From Escherichia sp. ESNIH1 (lineage in GTDB: Bacteria > Pseudomonadota > Gammaproteobacteria > Enterobacterales > Enterobacteriaceae), in NCBI GenBank assembly GCA_002918705.1, contig PQKR01000005.1:1-64000 (forward strand): a stretch of DNA of 64,000 bases. Reading direction: 5' to 3'. Positions 23,805-33,920 of this stretch are shown piece by piece. The notes under the pieces were generated by a model. The model was not told the origin of the DNA. It made no database searches and saw only the letters and a list, made by a program, of their open reading frames with translations. Numbering within the stretch: the stretch's first letter is position 1; each line of letters starts with the position of its first letter. The position numbers and the translations under genes are program-made.

Positions 23805-23818
23805 TTGATTTGCATCAA
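23805..23818 (+). promoter_or_regulatory. FNR site of the nir promoter
   Basis: TTGAT-TTGC-ATCAA matches the FNR consensus at all ten defined bases. Placed at -41.5 it predicts a start near 23853 with a weak -10 box (TAAGGT, 23840-23845), which fits a promoter dependent on FNR under anaerobic conditions. Confidence 0.92.
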
Positions 23819-23876
23819 TAAACGCCCCGGCTGAATCGTTAAGGTAGGCAGTAATAGAAAAGAAATCGAGGCAAAA

Positions 23877-26420
23877 ATGAGCAAAGTCAAAATCGCTATT
23901 ATCGGTAACGGCATGGTCGGCCACCGTTTTATCGAGGATCTCCTCGATAAAGCTGACGCTGCCCGTTTCGACATTACCGTGTTTTGTGAAGAGCCGCGGA
24001 AAGCCTACGATCGCGTACATCTCTCTTCTTACTTCTCTCACCACACCGCCGAAGAGCTCTCTCTGGTGCGGGAAGGCTTCTATGAGAAGCACGGCGTCAA
24101 GGTGCTGGTAGGTGAGCGGGCTATCACCATCAACCGTCAGGAGAAGGTGATCCACTCCAGCGCGGGCCGCACGGTCTATTACGATAAGCTGATTATGGCC
24201 ACCGGCTCCTATCCGTGGATCCCACCGATTAAAGGCTCCGAAACTCAGGATTGCTTTGTTTACCGCACCATTGAAGATTTAAACGCCATCGAAGCCTGCG
24301 CGCGCCGTAGCCGCCGGGGCGCGGTGGTGGGCGGCGGCCTGCTCGGGCTGGAAGCCGCCGGGGCACTGAAAAACCTCGGCGTAGAGACCCACGTCATTGA
24401 GTTCGCGCCGATGCTGATGGCCGAGCAGCTTGACCAGATGGGCGGCGAGCAGCTGAAACGCAAAATTGAGAGCATGGGCGTGCGCGTGCACACCAGCAAA
24501 AATACCCAGGAGATTGTCCAGGAGGGCGTTGAGGGTCGTAAGACCATGCGCTTTGCCGATGGCAGCAGCCTGGAGATCGACTTCATCGTCTTCTCCACCG
24601 GTATTCGCCCGCGCGACAAGCTGGCGACCCAGTGCGGGCTGGCAACGGCCCAGCGCGGTGGGATCATGGTGAATGACACCTGCCAGACCTCCGACCCGGA
24701 TATCTACGCCATCGGCGAATGCGCCAGCTGGAACAACCGCGTCTATGGCCTGGTCGCCCCCGGCTACAAAATGGCACAGGTGGCCGTGGACCATATTCTC
24801 GGTACCCCGAACGCCTTTGAAGGCGCGGACCTTAGCGCCAAGCTGAAGCTGCTGGGCGTGGACGTCGGCGGCATTGGCGATGCGCATGGCCGCACGCCAA
24901 ACTCTCGCAGCTATGTCTACCTGGACGAGAGCAAAGAGGTCTACAAACGTCTGATCGTCAGTCCGGATAACAAAACCCTGCTCGGTGCGGTGCTGGTGGG
25001 CGACACCAGCGATTTCGGCAACCTGCAGCAGCTGGTGCTGAACGCCATCGAGCTGCCGGAGAATCCGGACGCGCTGATCCTGCCTGCCCACGCGGGCAGC
25101 GGCAAACCCTCTATCGGCGTCGATAAGCTGCCGGACAGCGCGCAGATCTGCTCCTGCTTCGACGTGACCAAAGGCATGCTGATCTCCGCCATCAACAAGG
25201 GCTGCCATACGGTGGCAGCGCTGAAGGCGGAAACCAAAGCCGGTACCGGCTGCGGCGGCTGTATCCCGCTGGTGACTCAGGTGCTGAACGCCGAGCTGGC
25301 GAAACAGGGTATCGAAGTGAACCACAGCCTGTGTGAACACTTTGCCTACTCCCGTCAGGAGCTGTATCACCTGATCCGCGTGGAAGGGATTAAAACCTTT
25401 GACGAGCTGCTGGCGAAACATGGTAAAGGCTACGGCTGTGAAGTGTGTAAACCTACCGTTGGCTCCCTGCTGGCCTCCTGCTGGAACGAATACATTCTGA
25501 AGCCACAGCACACGCCGCTGCAGGATACCAACGATAACTTCCTCGCCAACATTCAGAAAGATGGTACCTACTCGGTGATCCCGCGCTCTGCCGGCGGTGA
25601 AATCACCCCAGAGGGGCTGATGGAGGTGGGTCGTATCGCCCGCGAATTTAACCTCTACACCAAAATCACCGGCTCCCAGCGTATCGGCCTCTTCGGCGCA
25701 CAGAAAGATGACCTGCCGGAGATCTGGCGTCAGCTGATTGAAGCTGGATTCGAAACCGGCCATGCCTATGCCAAAGCGCTACGCATGGCGAAAACCTGCG
25801 TCGGCTCGACCTGGTGCCGCTACGGCGTGGGCGACAGCGTGGGCTTCGGCGTTGAGCTGGAGAACCGCTACAAAGGCATTCGTACCCCGCACAAAATGAA
25901 GTTTGGCGTCTCTGGCTGCACCCGCGAATGTGCGGAAGCGCAGGGTAAAGACGTGGGCATCATCGCCACTGAAAAAGGCTGGAACCTCTATGTCTGCGGT
26001 AACGGCGGGATGAAACCACGCCATGCGGACCTGCTGGCGGCGGATCTCGACCGCGACACCCTGGTACGCTACCTCGACCGCTTTATGATGTTCTACATCC
26101 GCACCGCCGACAAGCTGACCCGTACCGCATCCTGGCTGGATAACTTTGAAGGCGGCATTGACTACCTGAAGAGCGTGATTATCGACGACAAGCTTGGCCT
26201 GAACAGCCAGCTGGAGGCGGAGATGGCCCGCCTTCGCGACGCCGTTATCTGTGAGTGGACCGCCACCGTCAACGATCCGCAGGCGCAGGTGCGCTTCAAA
26301 CACTTTATCAACAGCGATCGCCGCGATCCGGCGGTACAGATTGTACCGGAACGTCAGCAGCATCGTCCGGCCACGCCGTATGAGCGTATCCCGGTCACTC
26401 TGGTGGAGGAAACCGTATGA
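23877..26420 (+). CDS. nirB: NADH-dependent nitrite reductase large subunit
   Basis: NirB reduces nitrite to ammonia in the cytoplasm with NADH, detoxifying nitrite from nitrate respiration. The 847-residue protein has an FAD/NAD oxidoreductase part (about 1-330), a BFD-like [2Fe-2S] domain with clustered cysteines (ICSCFD and CGGC, about 423-460), and the sulfite/nitrite reductase domain with siroheme-[4Fe-4S] cysteines (CVGSTWC and GCTRECAEA, about 640-690). FNR and NarL/P sites lie upstream. Siroheme is supplied by cysG downstream. Confidence 0.98.
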   Translation: MSKVKIAIIGNGMVGHRFIEDLLDKADAARFDITVFCEEPRKAYDRVHLSSYFSHHTAEELSLVREGFYEKHGVKVLVGERAITINRQEKVIHSSAGRTVYYDKLIMATGSYPWIPPIKGSETQDCFVYRTIEDLNAIEACARRSRRGAVVGGGLLGLEAAGALKNLGVETHVIEFAPMLMAEQLDQMGGEQLKRKIESMGVRVHTSKNTQEIVQEGVEGRKTMRFADGSSLEIDFIVFSTGIRPRDKLATQCGLATAQRGGIMVNDTCQTSDPDIYAIGECASWNNRVYGLVAPGYKMAQVAVDHILGTPNAFEGADLSAKLKLLGVDVGGIGDAHGRTPNSRSYVYLDESKEVYKRLIVSPDNKTLLGAVLVGDTSDFGNLQQLVLNAIELPENPDALILPAHAGSGKPSIGVDKLPDSAQICSCFDVTKGMLISAINKGCHTVAALKAETKAGTGCGGCIPLVTQVLNAELAKQGIEVNHSLCEHFAYSRQELYHLIRVEGIKTFDELLAKHGKGYGCEVCKPTVGSLLASCWNEYILKPQHTPLQDTNDNFLANIQKDGTYSVIPRSAGGEITPEGLMEVGRIAREFNLYTKITGSQRIGLFGAQKDDLPEIWRQLIEAGFETGHAYAKALRMAKTCVGSTWCRYGVGDSVGFGVELENRYKGIRTPHKMKFGVSGCTRECAEAQGKDVGIIATEKGWNLYVCGNGGMKPRHADLLAADLDRDTLVRYLDRFMMFYIRTADKLTRTASWLDNFEGGIDYLKSVIIDDKLGLNSQLEAEMARLRDAVICEWTATVNDPQAQVRFKHFINSDRRDPAVQIVPERQQHRPATPYERIPVTLVEETV

Positions 26421-26743
26421 GCCAGTGGAACACCGTCTGTCAGCTCGCTGACATCGTGCCGGCAACCGGCGTCTGCGCCCTGCTGAATAACCAGCAGATC
26501 GCGATTTTCCGCCCGCGGGCCGATGAGCAGATCTATGCCATCAGCAACATCGATCCCTTCTTTGAGGCCAGCGTGCTGTCGCGCGGCATCATCGCCGAGC
26601 ACGACGGCGAACTGTGGGTTGCCAGCCCGCTGAAGAAACAGCGCTTCCGCCTGCGCGACGGCCTGTGCATGGAGGATGCCGACCACTCCGTGGCGCGCTT
26701 CGATGCGCGGGTCAAAGACGGCGAAGTACAGATCAAAGCGTAA
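26417..26743 (+). CDS. nirD: Nitrite reductase small subunit
   Basis: NirD is the 108-residue Rieske-fold partner of NirB. The fold is recognisable (SNIDPFFEASVLSRGIIAEHDGELWVASPL), but the Cys-His pairs that hold a Rieske iron-sulfur cluster are absent, as is normal in this subfamily. Its ATG overlaps the nirB stop by four bases (ATGA), so the two subunits are translationally coupled. Confidence 0.96.
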   Translation: MSQWNTVCQLADIVPATGVCALLNNQQIAIFRPRADEQIYAISNIDPFFEASVLSRGIIAEHDGELWVASPLKKQRFRLRDGLCMEDADHSVARFDARVKDGEVQIKA

Positions 26744-26750
26744 TACCCCG

Positions 26751-26771
26751 GCGGGGGTGCAATGCTCCCGC
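26751..26771 (+). other. Hairpin after nirD
   Basis: GCGGG (26751-26755) pairs with CCCGC (26767-26771), just after the nirD stop; a pyrimidine-rich repeat follows. It may be a partial terminator or RNA processing signal that lowers nirC relative to nirBD. Confidence 0.4.
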
Positions 26772-26775
26772 CCGT

Positions 26776-26830
26776 TAACTTTCTCTTTTTAAACTTTTTC
26801 TTTTTAACTTTTTTCTTTTTTAACTTTGGA
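26776..26830 (+). repeat. Tandem pyrimidine-rich repeat before nirC
   Basis: About three and a half copies of a 15-16 base unit (close to AACTTTTTCTTTTTT) fill the space between the nirD hairpin and the nirC start: 26776-26790, 26791-26805, 26806-26821, then a partial unit. It is T/C-rich on the coding strand and probably prone to slippage. Confidence 0.75.
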
Positions 26831-26841
26831 TGATCAATACC

Positions 26842-27648
26842 ATGTTTACCGACACCATCAACAAGTGTGCGGCTAACGCTGCGCGCATTGCACGCCTCTC
26901 TACACATAATCCACTGGGCTTCTGGATCAGCTCCGCGATGGCCGGGGCCTACGTGGGCCTGGCGATTATCCTGATTTTTACCCTTGGCAACCTGCTCGAC
27001 CCGGCGGTACGTCCGCTGGTGATGGGCGCGACCTTCGGCATCGCGCTGACGCTGGTGATCATTGCTGGCTCCGAGCTGTTTACCGGCCACACCATGTTCC
27101 TGACCCTGGGCGTGAAAGCGGGCACCATCAGCCACGGCCAAATGTGGGCAATTCTGCCGCAGACCTGGCTGGGCAACCTGGTGGGTTCGGTGCTTGTAGC
27201 CCTGCTCTACTTCTGGGGTGGCGGCAGCCTGCTGTCGGTAGATACCAGCCTGGTACACACCGTCGCGCTGGCGAAAACCAGCGCCCCTGCCAGCGTGCTG
27301 TTTTTCAAGGGCGTGCTCTGCAACTGGCTGGTTTGCCTGGCAATCTGGATGGCGATCCGCACCGAGGGCGCGGCGAAGTTTCTTGCTATCTGGTGGTGCC
27401 TGCTGGCGTTTATCGCCTCCGGCTACGAGCACTCGGTTGCCAACATGACCCTGTTCGCTCTATCGTGGTTCGGCCACCACAGCGATGCGTATACGCTTGC
27501 AGGTATCGGGCATAACCTTTTGTGGGTAACCCTGGGGAATACTTTATCCGGAGCCATATTTATGGGGCTGGGATATTGGTATGCTACCCCTCGCGCAGAG
27601 CGTCCCACTCCTGCTAAAAACGCCGCGCAGGAAACCGTTAGCCCTTAA
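26842..27648 (+). CDS. nirC: Nitrite channel/transporter NirC
   Basis: NirC is a pentameric formate/nitrite-family channel that moves nitrite (with protons) across the inner membrane. The 268-residue protein starts MFTDTINKCAANAARIA; an ATG four codons upstream sits right after the T-rich repeat and has no ribosome site. Six membrane segments and the family motifs GSELFTGHT and CNWLVCLAIW are present. Third gene of the nir operon. Confidence 0.95.
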   Translation: MFTDTINKCAANAARIARLSTHNPLGFWISSAMAGAYVGLAIILIFTLGNLLDPAVRPLVMGATFGIALTLVIIAGSELFTGHTMFLTLGVKAGTISHGQMWAILPQTWLGNLVGSVLVALLYFWGGGSLLSVDTSLVHTVALAKTSAPASVLFFKGVLCNWLVCLAIWMAIRTEGAAKFLAIWWCLLAFIASGYEHSVANMTLFALSWFGHHSDAYTLAGIGHNLLWVTLGNTLSGAIFMGLGYWYATPRAERPTPAKNAAQETVSP

Positions 27649-27685
27649 AGCGAGTTAGCGCTTAAAACTACAACGAGGTTATGTC

Positions 27686-29059
27686 GTGCACCATCTTCCT
27701 ATTTTTTGCCAGTTACGCGATCGCGACTGCCTGCTCGTCGGCGGTGGCGATGTCGCAGAGCGTAAAGCCCGCTTGCTTCTGGAAGCCGGTGCGCGGCTTA
27801 CCGTCAATGCGCTGCACTTCGATCCGCAGTTTACCGTGTGGGCGGACGAAGGCATGGTCACCCTGGTGGAGGGCCACTTTGATGAGGCGCTGCTCGATCC
27901 CTGCTGGCTGGTGATTGCCGCTACCGACGACGATGCGGTGAATCAGCAGGTCAGCGATGCGGCGGAAGCGCGCCGCATCTTCTGCAACGTGGTTGATGCG
28001 CCGAAAGAGGCGAGCTTTATCATGCCGTCGATTATCGACCGCTCACCGCTGATGGTGGCGATCTCCTCCGGCGGCACCTCTCCGGTGCTGGCGCGCCTGC
28101 TGCGGGAAAAGCTGGAGTCGCTGCTGCCGCTGCACCTGGGAAAAATTGCTGGCTACGCCGGCACCCTGCGCGGGCGAGTCAAAGCCACCTTTGCCACTAT
28201 GGCCGAGCGCCGTCGCTTCTGGGAGAAGTTTATCACCAACGACCGTCTTGCTCAGTATCTGGCCAACAGCGATAGCCTTGCTATCGACAACGAGACGGAG
28301 TCGCTGTTTAACACGCCGCTTGATAACCGGGGAGAAGTGGTGCTGGTTGGTGCGGGGCCAGGCGATGCCGGGCTGCTGACGCTCAAGGGCCTCCAGCAGA
28401 TCCAGCAGGCAGACGTGGTGGTCTATGACCGTCTGGTCTCGGACGACATTATGAATCTGGTGCGCCGCGACGCCGACCGTATTTTTGTCGGTAAACGCGC
28501 GGGCTACCACTGCGTGCCGCAGGAGGAGATCAACCAGATCCTGCTGCGTCAGGCGCAATCCGGCAAGCGCGTGGTGCGCCTGAAAGGGGGCGATCCCTTT
28601 ATCTTTGGCCGCGGCGGCGAAGAGCTGGAGACGCTGTGCCATGCGGGTATTCCTTTCTCCGTGGTGCCGGGGATTACCGCCGCCTCGGGCTGCTCCGCCT
28701 ACTCCGGTATTCCGCTGACCCACCGCGACTACGCCCAGAGCGTGCGGCTGATCACCGGCCACCTGAAGACCGGCGGCGAGCTGGACTGGGAGAACCTGGC
28801 CGCAGAGAAGCAGACTCTGGTGTTCTATATGGGGCTAAACCAGGCCGTAACGATCCAGCAGAAGCTGATCGAGCACGGGATGCAGGCGGATATGCCGGTT
28901 GCGCTGGTGGAGAACGGTACGGCGGTACAGCAGCGGGTCGTGAGCGGTGTATTAAGCGAGCTGGGTACGCTGGCGCAGCAGGTTGAGAGCCCGGCGCTGA
29001 TTATCGTGGGCCGCGTCGTGGCCCTGCGCGACAAGCTGAACTGGTTCTCGAACCACTAA
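27686..29059 (+). CDS. cysG: Siroheme synthase CysG (multifunctional)
   Basis: CysG makes siroheme from uroporphyrinogen III. The N-terminal part (about 1-150) is the NAD-dependent dehydrogenase/ferrochelatase with [11 protein letters not shown]. The C-terminal part (about 215-457) is the SAM-dependent uroporphyrinogen methyltransferase with [15 protein letters not shown] and [13 protein letters not shown]. 457 residues. The start is GTG at 27686, 7 bases after GAGG; an out-of-frame ATG at 27681 is ignored. Siroheme serves NirB here and sulfite reductase elsewhere. Confidence 0.97.
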   Translation: MHHLPIFCQLRDRDCLLVGGGDVAERKARLLLEAGARLTVNALHFDPQFTVWADEGMVTLVEGHFDEALLDPCWLVIAATDDDAVNQQVSDAAEARRIFCNVVDAPKEASFIMPSIIDRSPLMVAISSGGTSPVLARLLREKLESLLPLHLGKIAGYAGTLRGRVKATFATMAERRRFWEKFITNDRLAQYLANSDSLAIDNETESLFNTPLDNRGEVVLVGAGPGDAGLLTLKGLQQIQQADVVVYDRLVSDDIMNLVRRDADRIFVGKRAGYHCVPQEEINQILLRQAQSGKRVVRLKGGDPFIFGRGGEELETLCHAGIPFSVVPGITAASGCSAYSGIPLTHRDYAQSVRLITGHLKTGGELDWENLAAEKQTLVFYMGLNQAVTIQQKLIEHGMQADMPVALVENGTAVQQRVVSGVLSELGTLAQQVESPALIIVGRVVALRDKLNWFSNH

Positions 29060-29067
29060 TTATCATC

Positions 29068-29141
29068 GTAGGCCGGGCAAGGCAACGCCGCCGCCCGGCA
29101 CAACGAGCAACGCCCGGTGGCGCTGCGCTTACCGGGCCTAC
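29068..29141. repeat. BIME: two REP palindromes
   Basis: Opposed REP units (29068-29099 and 29112-29141) fill nearly the whole gap between the convergent cysG and trpS. No T-rich terminator is seen. Confidence 0.88.
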
Positions 29142-29149
29142 ACTCGTCT

Positions 29150-30154
29150 TTACGGCTTGGCGACAAAGCCAATGGCTTGGTATACCGCTTTCAGCGTCTC
29201 TGCGGCGCGAGCGCTGGCTTTCTCGGCACCCTCTTTCATAATGCGCTGCAGGAAGGCTTCATCGTTACGATAGCGGTGGTAGCGCTCCTGAAGCTCGGTC
29301 AGCATGCCGGAAACCGCTTCCGCGACTTCACCCTTCAGGTGGCCATACATTTTGCCTTCGAAGTGCTGCTCCAGCTCGGCAATGCTCTGCCCGGTCACGC
29401 CAGAGAGGATATCCAGCAGGTTAGAGACGCCCGCCTTCTCCTTCACGTCGTAGCGCACGACCGGCGGCTCTTCGGAGTCGGTTACCGCACGCTTGATCTT
29501 CTTCACCACCGACTTCGGATCTTCCAGCAGGCCGATAACGTTGTTGCGGTTATCGTCAGACTTGGACATCTTCTTGGTCGGCTCCAGCAGCGACATCACG
29601 CGGGCACCGGATTTCGGAATGAACGGCTCCGGTACTTTGAACACGTCGCCGTAGATAGCGTTAAAGCGCTGGGCGATATCGCGGCTCAGCTCCAGATGCT
29701 GCTTCTGATCCTCACCAACCGGGACCTGGTTGGTCTGATAGAGCAGAATGTCTGCCGCCATCAGCACCGGGTAGTCAAACAGGCCGGCGTTGATGTTCTC
29801 GGAGTAGCGCGCTGACTTGTCTTTAAACTGGGTCATGCGGCTCAGCTCGCCGAAATAGGTGTAGCAGTTCAGCGCCCAGCCCAGCTGCGCGTGCTCCGTC
29901 ACGTGGGACTGAACGAAAATGGTGCTCTTCTCGGGATCGATCCCGCAGGCCAGGTAGAGCGCCAGCGTATCCAGGGTGGCCTTGCGCAGCTTCTCTGGAT
30001 CCTGACGGGCGGTAATGGCGTGGAGATCGACGATGCAGTAGATGCAGTCGTAGTCATCCTGCATGGTTACCCACTGGCGCAGCGCACCCATATAGTTGCC
30101 GATGGTCAGTTCACCTGAGGGCTGTGCGCCACTAAAGACGATGGGCTTAGTCAT
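29150..30154 (-). CDS. trpS: Tryptophanyl-tRNA synthetase
   Basis: Charges tRNA-Trp with tryptophan. A class Ic synthetase of 334 residues with the HIGH-like TIGN (after AQPSGEL) near the N-terminus and KMSKS in [12 protein letters not shown] at about 195. The ATG at 30154 lies inside the end of gph (8-base overlap); a longer in-frame reading lies wholly within gph. Last gene of the dam cluster. Confidence 0.97.
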   Translation of the reverse strand: MTKPIVFSGAQPSGELTIGNYMGALRQWVTMQDDYDCIYCIVDLHAITARQDPEKLRKATLDTLALYLACGIDPEKSTIFVQSHVTEHAQLGWALNCYTYFGELSRMTQFKDKSARYSENINAGLFDYPVLMAADILLYQTNQVPVGEDQKQHLELSRDIAQRFNAIYGDVFKVPEPFIPKSGARVMSLLEPTKKMSKSDDNRNNVIGLLEDPKSVVKKIKRAVTDSEEPPVVRYDVKEKAGVSNLLDILSGVTGQSIAELEQHFEGKMYGHLKGEVAEAVSGMLTELQERYHRYRNDEAFLQRIMKEGAEKASARAAETLKAVYQAIGFVAKP

Positions 30155-30911
30155 TTTTCTGTTCCTGATGTTCACTATATGGAAGCCCAAGCGCGGGCAG
30201 TAACTCTTTGAAATGGTCGAAGATATGATCCGGTTCGCTCAGCGCGATGGCTTCGCCGTAGTTGTAGCCGTAGGTGAGGCCCACGGCGGCGCAGCCAGCC
30301 GCCTTCGCCGCCTGAATATCATTCCGCGAATCGCCAACAAACAGCAACGCCTGCGGCGCCACCCCTAGCTTCTCGGCTACCAGCAGCAGCGGCTCCGGGT
30401 GCGGCTTTTTGTTTTTGACGTCGTCACCGCCGATCACCAGCGTGAAATAGCGGGCGATATCCAGCGCCTCCAGCAGCGGCGCAACAAACGGCGTCGGCTT
30501 GTTGGTTACCAGCGCCAGCGGATAGCCCTCTTCATGCAGCGCGGCCAGGGTGCCAGCCACGTCCGGGAAGAGGAAGCTGCCCTCTTCGACGGCCTCGGCA
30601 TAGTAGCGGTCAAACAGCTTGCGCAGGATGCGGGCCTGCTCCTCTTCGGGAATGGCAGCATGATCGATAGCCGGTTTGCCCGCCATCGCACGCTGGCTGG
30701 CGTGCTCCTGACGAGACCAGGCCAGCGCCCGCTGCATCAGTACATCTGCGCCGTTGCCGATCCACGTGACTACTCGCGCCTCACCGGCGGCAGGCAGCTC
30801 CAGAGCATAAAGCGCCTGGTCTACCGCCTGGGTCAGGCCAGGGGCGCTATCCACCAGCGTGCCGTCGAGATCGAAGGCAACCGCACGGATCCCATCGATT
30901 TTTTTAACCAT
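30147..30911 (-). CDS. gph: Phosphoglycolate phosphatase
   Basis: Removes phosphate from 2-phosphoglycolate formed during repair of oxidised DNA ends. A 254-residue HAD-family protein with motif I FDLDGT (nucleophile Asp14, Asp16), motif II TNKPT and motif [10 protein letters not shown]. It overlaps trpS downstream and rpe upstream by 8 bases each, so the three genes are tightly coupled. Confidence 0.96.
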   Translation of the reverse strand: MVKKIDGIRAVAFDLDGTLVDSAPGLTQAVDQALYALELPAAGEARVVTWIGNGADVLMQRALAWSRQEHASQRAMAGKPAIDHAAIPEEEQARILRKLFDRYYAEAVEEGSFLFPDVAGTLAALHEEGYPLALVTNKPTPFVAPLLEALDIARYFTLVIGGDDVKNKKPHPEPLLLVAEKLGVAPQALLFVGDSRNDIQAAKAAGCAAVGLTYGYNYGEAIALSEPDHIFDHFKELLPALGLPYSEHQEQKND

Positions 30912-31581
30912 GATGAACCTTTGCCAGCTCGCTGCGCATTTTATCGATCACCTTGCGATAGTCCGGCTGGTTAAAAATAGCCGAGCCCGCGACAAACATA
31001 TCTGCACCCGCAGCGGCAATCTCACCGATGTTATCCGCCTTCACGCCGCCATCAACTTCAAGGCGAATATCGTAGCCAGAGGCATCAATACGACGGCGCA
31101 CTTCGCGCAGCTTATCGAGCGTATGAGGAATAAAAGATTGGCCACCGAAGCCAGGGTTGACCGACATCAGCAGGATGACGTCCAGCTTGTCCATAACGTA
31201 GTCAAGCCAGCTCAGGGAGGTCGCCGGGTTGAATACCAGCCCCGCTTTGCAGCCATGCTCTTTAATCAGCTGCAGCGAGCGGTCGACGTGCTCGGTAGCT
31301 TCCGGATGGAAAGTAATAATGCTCGCGCCTGCGGCAGCGAAATCCGGGATCAGACGATCAACCGGTTTCACCATCAGGTGGACGTCAATCGGGGCGGTGA
31401 TGCCATAGTCGCGCAGGGCTTTCAATACCATCGGCCCCATCGTCAGGTTGGGGACGTAGTGGTTATCCATGACGTCAAAATGCACCACGTCACCACCGGC
31501 CGCCAGCGCGTTCGCGGTGTCCTCACCCAGGCGGGCAAAGTCAGCCGACAGAATTGAAGGGGCAATCAAATACTGTTTCAT
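30904..31581 (-). CDS. rpe: Ribulose-phosphate 3-epimerase
   Basis: Interconverts ribulose-5-phosphate and xylulose-5-phosphate in the pentose phosphate pathway. A TIM-barrel of 225 residues with the motifs [27 protein letters not shown] and EVDGGV, which carry the metal ligands and catalytic aspartates. The ATG at 31581 follows AAGGAGATGCGG; an ATG two codons earlier is too close to the ribosome site. Confidence 0.97.
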   Translation of the reverse strand: MKQYLIAPSILSADFARLGEDTANALAAGGDVVHFDVMDNHYVPNLTMGPMVLKALRDYGITAPIDVHLMVKPVDRLIPDFAAAGASIITFHPEATEHVDRSLQLIKEHGCKAGLVFNPATSLSWLDYVMDKLDVILLMSVNPGFGGQSFIPHTLDKLREVRRRIDASGYDIRLEVDGGVKADNIGEIAAAGADMFVAGSAIFNQPDYRKVIDKMRSELAKVHHG

Positions 31582-31598
31582 CCGCATCTCCTTGAGAA

Positions 31599-32423
31599 CT
31601 ATTTTTTGTCTGCCGGGCGATAGAGCGCCAGCAGTTCGTCCACCTTTTTGCGTGTGCCACCGTTGCTGCTAATGCTGCGGCGCACTTTAACCTGAAAATG
31701 CGTCGCGGCTTTGTACCACTCACGGGTGTCCGGCGTATCGTGATTCGAAATTAACACCGGGATTTGCTTGCTGACCAGCATTTCCGCCATCTCTGCCAGA
31801 CGCGCCTGCTCTAGCGGGCTAAAGCTGTTGGTATGGTAGGCGGTAAAGTTCGCCGTTGCGGAGAGAGGCGCATAGGGCGGATCGCAATAGACCACGGAGT
31901 TAACGTCGGCGAGCTCCATGCACTCCTCATACGAGAGGCAACGAAACTCTGCGCTCTGCGCCTTTTCAGCAAAATGGTACAGCTCGGCTTCCGGGAAGTA
32001 GGGCTTTTTATATCGGCCAAAAGGCACGTTAAACTCGCCGCGCAGGTTATAGCGGCACAGGCCGTTATAGCCGTGGCGGTTAAGATATAAAAACAGCACC
32101 GCACGCCGCAAGGGATCCTGGCACTGGTTGAACTCGCTACGCAGTTGGTAGTAGATCTCAGCCTGGTTATGCTGCGGCGTAAACAGCTCGCGGGCGCTGA
32201 GAACGTACTCATCGGTGCGGGTTTTAACGATATTGTAGAGACCGATCAGATCGCTGTTGATATCCGCAAGGATATAGCGCGAAAAGTCGGTATTCAGAAA
32301 TACCGACCCGGCCCCGACGAAGGGTTCAATGAGACACTCACCCGGCGGTAAATGTTTTTTAATGTCGTCGAGCAGGGGGTACTTCCCCCCTGCCCATTTC
32401 AGAAAAGCGCGATTTTTTTTCAT
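31599..32423 (-). CDS. dam: DNA adenine methyltransferase (GATC)
   Basis: Dam methylates adenine in GATC, which guides mismatch repair, times replication with SeqA and affects many promoters. The 274-residue class alpha enzyme has the SAM motif [10 protein letters not shown] (35-44) and the catalytic DPPY at 181-184. It follows damX after 65 bases and precedes rpe by 17. No strong ribosome site is seen, consistent with the low Dam level reported in E. coli. Confidence 0.97.
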   Translation of the reverse strand: MKKNRAFLKWAGGKYPLLDDIKKHLPPGECLIEPFVGAGSVFLNTDFSRYILADINSDLIGLYNIVKTRTDEYVLSARELFTPQHNQAEIYYQLRSEFNQCQDPLRRAVLFLYLNRHGYNGLCRYNLRGEFNVPFGRYKKPYFPEAELYHFAEKAQSAEFRCLSYEECMELADVNSVVYCDPPYAPLSATANFTAYHTNSFSPLEQARLAEMAEMLVSKQIPVLISNHDTPDTREWYKAATHFQVKVRRSISSNGGTRKKVDELLALYRPADKK

Positions 32424-32488
32424 GCTGACTAACTAATGACACCCTTTGCAGCTGGGGCGGAAGCCCGACAGCATTTGCGCTTTACTCA

Positions 32489-33829
32489 TTACTTGAGATC
32501 GGCCTGCACCTGATGCAGCGGCTTCGCCCACGGGTTTTTCGCCTGCACGTCGGCTGGCAGCGTAGAGACGGCGCGTTTCGCTTCATCTTTCGATGCATAG
32601 ACGCCGCTCACCAGCACATACCACGGCTGACCGTTACGCGAAGTCTGATAAACCACGAAGTTTTTCAGATTCTCTTTCTTCGCCCACGCGTTCAGGTTGT
32701 TGTAGTTCGACGAGCTGCTCAGCTGCAGCGTGTAGTGGCTGCCCGGCGCTGACTTCAGAGAACCCACGTTGCCGGTAGAGGCGTTGGCCGTGGCCGCAGG
32801 CGCTGCTGCTGCCGGTGCGGCGGCGGCTGGCGCAGGGGTCGTCGTAGCAGGTTTAGCCGACTGGGTCGGTGCCGTTGCCGTGACCGCTGCAGACGGTTTT
32901 GCCGCAGGCGCTGCGCTGGCCGTTGCTTTTGGCTGGGTAGCGCTGGCCGCCGGCGCGGTCGTGGCCGCCGTCTCGGTACGCTTCGGCTGGGTAGCCGCTT
33001 TCGGCGCACTCTGAGCTGGCTTCGGCTCAATGGTGGTCTGCTGGCGCTCGGTGCGCGGCGCAGCACGATGCTCGGTTGCGGATGCCTGACGCTCAGACGC
33101 GGCAGCCTGGCGCGATTCCGCTGCTTTAGCGTTATGCACCGGCGCGACGGTAGCAGGCTCGGTTGGCAGAGTGGAGTTCACCGCCACGCTGTTTATCTGG
33201 TTTTGATTCTGCGGCTGCGCCAGCGCGTTGTTCAGGTCGCCCTGCACTTCTACGCGCTGCTGCCCTTCCGGCGCGGCAGCTGTCTGCCCCTCGGTTGGGG
33301 TGGAAGCGATTGGCGGCAGGGAGACATCCTGCGGATTACCCGCCGTCTGCTCAGCCGAGGTAGCGCCTGGCGCAGGCTGCGTGCCATTGGCCTGATCGGC
33401 GGCGTTATCTGACAGGTTGACGCTCTTCTCAGCCGATGCCTGTTCGCTGCCGGAATTATCGGCAGGCGATTTCAATGCAGAGCCAATGCCGACGATCAGC
33501 AGCAGCAGAACCAGGATCCCCAGCCCCATCATCAGGTACTGGCGGGAGGCGGGTTTGGCGGCAGGGGCTTTTTTACGCTTGCGGGGACGACGCTCTACGC
33601 GCTCCTCATCCACGGCGCTCTCTTCCAGCTCCTCCTCTTCCTCATAGCTTTCGTCTACCTCTTCACGTGCTTTGCGCGTCCGTGAAGGGCGACGATCGTC
33701 AGCGTCCAGATCGACATCATCGAAGTTGATCTGCGGATCGCTGTCGCGTTCAGAAGACTGGCGCGTGCGACCAGGGCGACGATCGCTGGGATCGGTTTTC
33801 AGCTCGTCTTCTGGTTTGAATTCATCCAT
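32489..33829 (-). CDS. damX: Cell-division protein DamX (SPOR domain)
   Basis: DamX is a bitopic membrane protein that gathers at the division septum. The 446-residue protein has a charged cytoplasmic N-terminus (1-95), one membrane helix (about 98-118), a long Ala/Pro/Thr/Gln-rich periplasmic linker (about 120-360), and a C-terminal SPOR domain (about 365-440; [17 protein letters not shown]...) that binds denuded peptidoglycan. The linker is repetitive and a little longer than in E. coli (428 residues in all). Confidence 0.95.
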   Translation of the reverse strand: MDEFKPEDELKTDPSDRRPGRTRQSSERDSDPQINFDDVDLDADDRRPSRTRKAREEVDESYEEEEELEESAVDEERVERRPRKRKKAPAAKPASRQYLMMGLGILVLLLLIVGIGSALKSPADNSGSEQASAEKSVNLSDNAADQANGTQPAPGATSAEQTAGNPQDVSLPPIASTPTEGQTAAAPEGQQRVEVQGDLNNALAQPQNQNQINSVAVNSTLPTEPATVAPVHNAKAAESRQAAASERQASATEHRAAPRTERQQTTIEPKPAQSAPKAATQPKRTETAATTAPAASATQPKATASAAPAAKPSAAVTATAPTQSAKPATTTPAPAAAAPAAAAPAATANASTGNVGSLKSAPGSHYTLQLSSSSNYNNLNAWAKKENLKNFVVYQTSRNGQPWYVLVSGVYASKDEAKRAVSTLPADVQAKNPWAKPLHQVQADLK

Positions 33830-33920
33830 TTAACACCCCACTCAAAGGCTAATGCCAACCACTAGTGCGCATTGCCCGAAGTTAAACACCACGACTGGCG
33901 TGGCCAGACCTTTCTAGTTT

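Noticed and set aside
24279-25763. Open frame of 494 codons opposite nirB
   Set aside because: Same cause; nirB is complete with all cofactor motifs.
26533-27432. Lysine-rich open frame on the minus strand across the nirD-nirC gap
   Set aside because: The lysine run is only the T-rich repeat read backwards; the rest is antisense to nirC and nirD.
33046-33400. Repetitive coding sequence in damX as a possible tandem repeat element
   Set aside because: It encodes the low-complexity Ala/Gln/Pro linker normal for DamX; no exact DNA repeat unit was seen.
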